Assembly: GCF_003014535.1 (NCBI RefSeq)
Contig: NZ_PYGD01000015.1
Location: forward strand, 28,758 to 92,757
Direction: 5' to 3'
Origin: Taibaiella chishuiensis
GTDB taxonomy: Bacteria; Bacteroidota; Bacteroidia; Chitinophagales; Chitinophagaceae
Length of the DNA: 64,000 bases
Shown here: one piece after another, positions 60,606 to 64,000 of the stretch
Numbering within the stretch: the first letter of the stretch is position 1
How the letters are laid out: every line of letters starts with the position of its first letter
Made by a program: the position numbers and the translations under genes
Notes under the pieces: model-generated
Database searches by the model: none
Seen by the model: only the letters and a program-made list of their open reading frames with translations
What the model was told of the DNA's origin: nothing

Positions 60606-61181
60606 TTAATTAATCAGGCGTTTCCGGATGCGGCTCAGGGACTGCGGGGTAATACCCAGGTAGGAAGAAATATATTTCTGCGGGATCTTAAAAAGCAGTT
60701 CCGGCGAGCGTTCGAGCAGGTTGCGGTACCGTTGTTCCGGGTTATGGAACAACAACTCGTTGAACCGTCGCTTGGCATCGAGAAATACCAGGTCGGATAC
60801 TCTTTTGGCAAAGCCCATCCAATACGGATCTTCCTGTATCAACCGCTCTATGGTACGGCGTTCGAAAAACAGCACTTCCGTTTGCAGCAACGTTTCGATC
60901 GCCAGGTCGGAAACCTGCCCGGTGATATAACTTTCATAGTCGCCAAAAAAATCGCGGTCGACCTGCAGCAGGTAGCTGATTTCCTGCCCTTCTTCGTTGA
61001 TATAAAAAGTGCGTACCGCTCCCTGCAGGATATACCCCAGGCGATCGAATACCTTGCCGGGCGTCCCGATCCGGGTATGTTTCCCATAGGTAACGGTATG
61101 GCTTAACGCCAGCAAGGTATCCAGCCTGGATGCGGGCAGCTGCAGTACTTGCAGCAGGTAATCCCTGAGTGCAGCATTCAT
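60606..61181 (-). CDS. Crp/Fnr-family transcriptional regulator
   Basis: A 191-residue regulator. The cyclic-nucleotide-binding beta-roll (about 25-115) includes GYILQGAVRTFYINEEGQEI and DFFGDYES. A dimer helix (about 115-140) leads to a C-terminal helix-turn-helix with IPQKYISSYLGITPQSLSRIRKR, the SYLGIT--SLSR pattern frequent in Bacteroidota. A cNMP ligand is not assured, because many members of this subgroup lack conserved phosphate contacts. It precedes the FAD monooxygenase gene and is divergent from the gene pair at 61521. Confidence 0.85.
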   Translation of the reverse strand: MNAALRDYLLQVLQLPASRLDTLLALSHTVTYGKHTRIGTPGKVFDRLGYILQGAVRTFYINEEGQEISYLLQVDRDFFGDYESYITGQVSDLAIETLLQTEVLFFERRTIERLIQEDPYWMGFAKRVSDLVFLDAKRRFNELLFHNPEQRYRNLLERSPELLFKIPQKYISSYLGITPQSLSRIRKRLIN

Positions 61182-61520
61182 GATGCAATATTAGAAAAAA
61201 AAGCTCGGCCGGCAGCTATGCAGATAAAGCTGTAACACAGCCCGGCTCGCTTATACCGGGTGTGCAGAATCATATTAAAAATACGCACCTGTTTACCCAA
61301 AGTGCACACCTGCTTAATAGCGCTTTGATCTATAACAATAATTTATCTACTTGCAACAGGATATAACGGTTACAGCATGCAGATCCGGGCCCGGGTTACA
61401 GCGCAGCAAAGCAGGTAACCGTACACCTATCCCGGCCTGCAGCCTCCCTAAGAGCCAGGCCGGAATACCGTTTCATTACACACCAACACGATTTAATCAC
61501 AAAAACAAATCAAACATCGT
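61182..61520. other. Divergent intergenic region
   Basis: It separates the Crp/Fnr-type gene from the first of two secreted paralogues. A GC-rich stretch at about 61385-61470 could form weak hairpins. No clear gene or box. Confidence 0.35.
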
Positions 61521-61970
61521 ATGAAAAAGATCAGTTTATTACTCGGTTTGTTCCTCTGCCTGGGCTTCAGCAAAGTATTTGCCGGCTCCTTCACCATCAT
61601 GAATGCGACACCCTGTCCTTTCGAGTTCTACAGCGGTGTCGGTACCATTGTGGACCCTGCAACCGGCGCCACCTATTACTTTAGCTTCGGTCCCATACTC
61701 AACCCGGGCAGCACGAGCAATCCCTTCGCGAACCCGAGCTTATTACCCGGTTTCAGCAGCAATGCACCGGCAAGCGTACAGGCTTCAGGCTGTGTTACCG
61801 CTATTAAGGCAATCGGACCAGGCGCTACCAGTATCTACCTGACCAATAGCACGCCTTTTACCAGCTTTACCAGCACCAATAACCCGGCCTGCAATACCAA
61901 CAGCAATAACTACATCGCGTCCTGGAATGTAGGTGGCAATAGTTGCGATGTCGTTGTCTTTATTTTTTAA
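61521..61970 (+). CDS. Small secreted protein, paralogue 1 of a tandem pair
   Basis: A 149-residue product with a signal peptide (MKKISLLLGLFLCLGFSKVFA). The mature part starts GSFTIMNATPCPFEFYSGVG and has a repeated-residue core (FANPSLLPGFSSNAPASVQA), later TSTNNPACNTNSNNYIASWN and the end SCDVVVFIF. Two or three Cys could form disulfides. No family recognised. The second gene downstream shares the signal, core and end, so the pair arose by duplication. The composition (Thr/Asn/Gly/Pro) suggests an extracellular beta protein. Confidence 0.65.
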   Translation: MKKISLLLGLFLCLGFSKVFAGSFTIMNATPCPFEFYSGVGTIVDPATGATYYFSFGPILNPGSTSNPFANPSLLPGFSSNAPASVQASGCVTAIKAIGPGATSIYLTNSTPFTSFTSTNNPACNTNSNNYIASWNVGGNSCDVVVFIF

Positions 61971-62027
61971 TAGCCGTGTAACCAGCTAAAACAATTCTTG
62001 CTTTTCGATCCAAACACAAAACCATTT

Positions 62028-62462
62028 ATGAAAAAGATCAGTTTACTACTGGCACTCTTCGTGTGCCTGGGCCTGGGTAAGACCTTTGCCGGCTCTTTCA
62101 ACATCATCAATATGACGGGTTGTACGTTTACGATTACCACAGGCTTCGGGTCGATTACAGGTCCTTCCAGTACGGTGTATCCCTTTTCCTTTGGCCCCGT
62201 TACGATCAATCCCGGGCCCAACCCCTTCGTGAACCCAACATTATTACCCGGTTTTACCAGTCCTGCGCCGGCCAGCCTACAGGCTTCTGGCTGTGTTAAC
62301 CATACCCGGATGATGGGGCCTGACGGCGTATCTTTCCCATTGGGCGCGGCATACCCCTCCTATACCAGCACCAATAACCCGGCTTGTTATAACGGCAATA
62401 ACTATGTCATGAACTGGACCACCGGCAGCAATGGCTGCGATGTCGTATCGCTTATTTTTTAA
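62028..62462 (+). CDS. Small secreted protein, paralogue 2 of a tandem pair
   Basis: A 144-residue product, taking the ATG at 62028. The signal peptide (MKKISLLLALFVCLGLGKTFA) and start align with paralogue 1, as do FVNPTLLPGFTSPAPASLQA, ASGCV and the end GCDVVSLIF. The mature part shares Cys positions. It starts 58 bp after paralogue 1 and is followed by a strong hairpin, so both probably share one transcript. Function unknown. Confidence 0.65.
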   Translation: MKKISLLLALFVCLGLGKTFAGSFNIINMTGCTFTITTGFGSITGPSSTVYPFSFGPVTINPGPNPFVNPTLLPGFTSPAPASLQASGCVNHTRMMGPDGVSFPLGAAYPSYTSTNNPACYNGNNYVMNWTTGSNGCDVVSLIF

Positions 62463-62482
62463 AAAACACATCAATCTGAAAA

Positions 62483-62516
62483 TACAGAAGCAACCGCTGT
62501 AAGGCGGTTGCTTCTG
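62483..62516 (+). terminator. Strong hairpin after the secreted pair
   Basis: Arms ACAGAAGCAACCGC (62483-62496) and GCGGTTGCTTCTGT (62503-62516) form a perfect 14-bp stem with a 6-base loop. It lies 20 bp past the stop of the second paralogue and can also serve the minus-strand gene ending at 62557. Confidence 0.85.
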
Positions 62517-62556
62517 TTATAAATTAAGCCGGGACAAGCTTTCCGGGGCTGGGTTC

Positions 62557-63051
62557 TTAACTGTGCCTGTGGATGCTGTACTTCCAGTCCCGTTCGGTCA
62601 CCGGCCAGGTAACGTCGGAATAAAAATCCTTATCCCAGTACCAGCGGTTATTATTGAAACAGGTATACGTTATCGCGGGGTTGTCTACATCTGCGAACAG
62701 GAAAGTATACCGGGTAAAACCGGATAAGTCCGGCCTGCATGTAAGCTCAACATAAAAGGGATCTGTATACTGCTCCGTTGTTCCGCCATCTCCCCATATC
62801 ATTACGCCCCAGATGGATACGGTGTTACCGGCAACAAGTACCTTATGCAACAGGCTATCATCGATCCACCGGTGCTTCGGCCAGTCGTCGTACTGATCTA
62901 ACAACAACCGGTGCAACAATGCGGCCAGGGTAACCGAAACGCCATCCAGTTGCTCATTGCAGGAGGCTACAGCCGACAGCGTATTGCGCTTATCCCTATA
63001 AATGCCGAGTCCGGCAACTAAGATTTCTTCCAGTTCGGATATTGATTTCAT
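62557..63051 (-). CDS. Small protein of unknown function
   Basis: From the ATG at 63051 the product is 164 residues (63069 is the alternative). A helical N-terminal half (KSISELEEILVAGLGIYRDK) and a Trp-rich C-terminal half (IWGVMIWGDGG, YTCFNNNRWYWDKDF, WPVTERDWKYS) suggest a soluble globular protein. No family recognised. It is the last of three small minus-strand genes (62557-63871) that may form a unit. The gap to the gene at 63081 is about 30 bp. Confidence 0.55.
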   Translation of the reverse strand: MKSISELEEILVAGLGIYRDKRNTLSAVASCNEQLDGVSVTLAALLHRLLLDQYDDWPKHRWIDDSLLHKVLVAGNTVSIWGVMIWGDGGTTEQYTDPFYVELTCRPDLSGFTRYTFLFADVDNPAITYTCFNNNRWYWDKDFYSDVTWPVTERDWKYSIHRHS

Positions 63052-63080
63052 AGCGGGCCTAAAATACATTTATGTCTTTA

Positions 63081-63332
63081 CTACAAATATGCTTCAAAAA
63101 GATTTTTACCATCTTTATAAATAACATACTCCGTTTTTGCTGAGTCCCAAATCTGCACATAGATGGAACCATCTTCATTCTTGCCAATATCTATCAGGAT
63201 ATTATCTTCCTCTGCATCAGTTTCGACGTCGATGGTTTCGTCCGGGGCAATAAAGTCTTCAATCGCTTCCGGCTCTTTGATTATTGACATCTTCTCTTTA
63301 TCACGATTTCGAATTCCGATTTTAATTTTCAT
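63081..63332 (-). CDS. Small acidic protein of unknown function
   Basis: An 83-residue product rich in Glu/Asp (DETIDVETDAEEDNILID). A second ATG at 63290 has a GAGAAG sequence in front and may be the true start. Beta strands VQIWDSAKTEYVIYKDGKN close the protein. No family recognised. The acidic character could suit a nucleic-acid mimic or an inhibitor, but there is no direct evidence. Confidence 0.5.
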   Translation of the reverse strand: MKIKIGIRNRDKEKMSIIKEPEAIEDFIAPDETIDVETDAEEDNILIDIGKNEDGSIYVQIWDSAKTEYVIYKDGKNLFEAYL

Positions 63333-63376
63333 TTTTTCTCGATTTAAGTGTGATCCGGTAAGGTACTACCAGCCTG

Positions 63377-63871
63377 TTATTCAGAGGATAAACCATTCAG
63401 CAATTCCAGCGAAGTAGTATAATCATTATCAAACTGTATAGTCCATATGTCTTCCACCAGGATATTCATTTTTTTCCCGGTCCGCCCATTCGTCTTTATG
63501 CTAAGGCCTGTCAGGCTGTCTTCCTGTATTTCGTTTAACCTAGTAATATAGGTAGTATCCGCCGCCTTCAACTCAATTTGTAATAAGCCGTCGATAGCAG
63601 CAAGCACGGTTTGCAAGTCCACGATCATAGCCTGGTGGGGAGGTTTCAATGCTTTTAATTGTATTACTTTTTCAACAAGGAGTTCTTTGCTGCCACGGCG
63701 ATATCCCTTTATTTTACGGTTATTGATCAGCATATAACCGTCGATTACAAAGTCAACGGGGTTATAACGGATCAGCGTCCAGTCGTTCGTATAGTCTAAA
63801 ACGATACCGCATATACTGTCCTTTCTTTTCCTGACATCGAAAGACAGGCATTTATTGATGTGTTTTTTCAT
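63377..63871 (-). CDS. Protein of unknown function
   Basis: From the ATG at 63871 the product is 164 residues. The open frame runs to 63991, but its first 40 codons cover the 62-bp repeat, which is better read as leader DNA. Visible segments are SFDVRKRKDSICGIVLDYTN, WTLIRYNPVDFVIDGYMLIN and KNNRKIKGYRRGS-type basic strands, then a helical end (TVLAAIDGLLQIEL). The first half resembles small DNA-binding or toxin-accessory folds only loosely. No family recognised. Confidence 0.5.
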   Translation of the reverse strand: MKKHINKCLSFDVRKRKDSICGIVLDYTNDWTLIRYNPVDFVIDGYMLINNRKIKGYRRGSKELLVEKVIQLKALKPPHQAMIVDLQTVLAAIDGLLQIELKAADTTYITRLNEIQEDSLTGLSIKTNGRTGKKMNILVEDIWTIQFDNDYTTSLELLNGLSSE

Positions 63872-63905
63872 GGTCTCGATTTCTTTAATATGCTGTTGGT
63901 GATAA

Positions 63906-63967
63906 TGTAAGCTTCCCTTAAAACCGTAGTGTTTAAAAGTAGATAAAAACACTAACTTTAAAGTTGA
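63906..63967 (-). repeat. 62-bp repeat, copy 2
   Basis: The reverse complement of 17553-17614 with one mismatch. It lies 35 bp upstream of the gene starting at 63871, in the place of a promoter/leader. The other copy lies beside the duplicated comM fragment. Confidence 0.75.
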
Positions 63968-64000
63968 AGCAATGAAAAAGTCAAAATTCACAGAAAGCCA

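Noticed and set aside
1..64000. tRNA or rRNA genes
   Set aside because: No GGTTCGAATC-type T-loop with paired arms was found on reading. A short match at 13537 lies inside the adhesin gene.

Overview
The window looks like a chromosome segment of a Bacteroidota bacterium, most likely of the Chitinophagales/Chitinophagaceae type. This rests on several signs: an ECF sigma / FecR anti-sigma / STN-type TonB-dependent receptor set, three large secreted proteins with type IX secretion (T9SS) C-terminal sorting domains of type A or B, TAnnTTTG promoter boxes, LytTR and LuxR response regulators, and the character of the core genes (efp, accB, accC, ssb, comM). No tRNA or rRNA gene, CRISPR array or intact insertion sequence was seen. 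The genus is inference.

Layout. 1-7.0 kb (minus): TonB receptor (cut by the window edge), FecR, ECF sigma factor, a META-domain secreted protein, a small coiled-coil protein and a type B T9SS surface protein. 7.5-15.5 kb: a DUF695-like protein, a GEVED/Ig/PKD type A T9SS protein, an orphan LuxR-type response regulator followed by what looks like a sensor-kinase remnant, a DUF4262 protein, a small helical protein and a type B adhesin. CCCTAA...TTAGGG palindromes recur in the intergenic regions here. 15.6-17.6 kb: an ECF sigma / membrane-protein pair, then recombination debris (a 333-bp copy of the 3' end of comM and one copy of a 62-bp repeat).

17.6-38 kb is the outstanding part. It is one minus-strand array of tightly spaced genes running from an AraC-type regulator through a secreted protein, a 1458-residue M64-like metallopeptidase, an 1155-residue DUF6603-type beta-rich protein, three very large proteins of unknown function (994, 1622 and 614 residues) and a family 2 glycosyltransferase. 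The five largest products have no visible signal peptide. This is the best candidate for an undescribed system in the window.

38-41 kb: a debris zone (older comM fragment with a nonsense codon, frameshifted phage-like remnant, direct repeats) leading into full-length comM. 41-45.7 kb: a flavin/2Fe-2S reductase, a LytTR response regulator, a small protein and a TPR sensor kinase. 45.7-47.6 kb: a 242-bp-period tandem array whose unit carries the last bases of that kinase gene. 47.7-53.9 kb: a zinc-finger-like protein, ssb, a field of dispersed 'tcatcctgagcg' repeats, another ECF sigma / anti-sigma pair, and two overlapping GT-C-type membrane glycosyltransferase candidates. 54-56.7 kb: efp, with Arg at position 32, and accB-accC. 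56.8-64 kb: a flotillin-like SPFH protein, an FAD monooxygenase with a Crp/Fnr regulator, two tandem paralogous secreted small proteins, three small unknown genes and the second copy of the 62-bp repeat.

All family names come from motif recognition by eye. No database search was possible.
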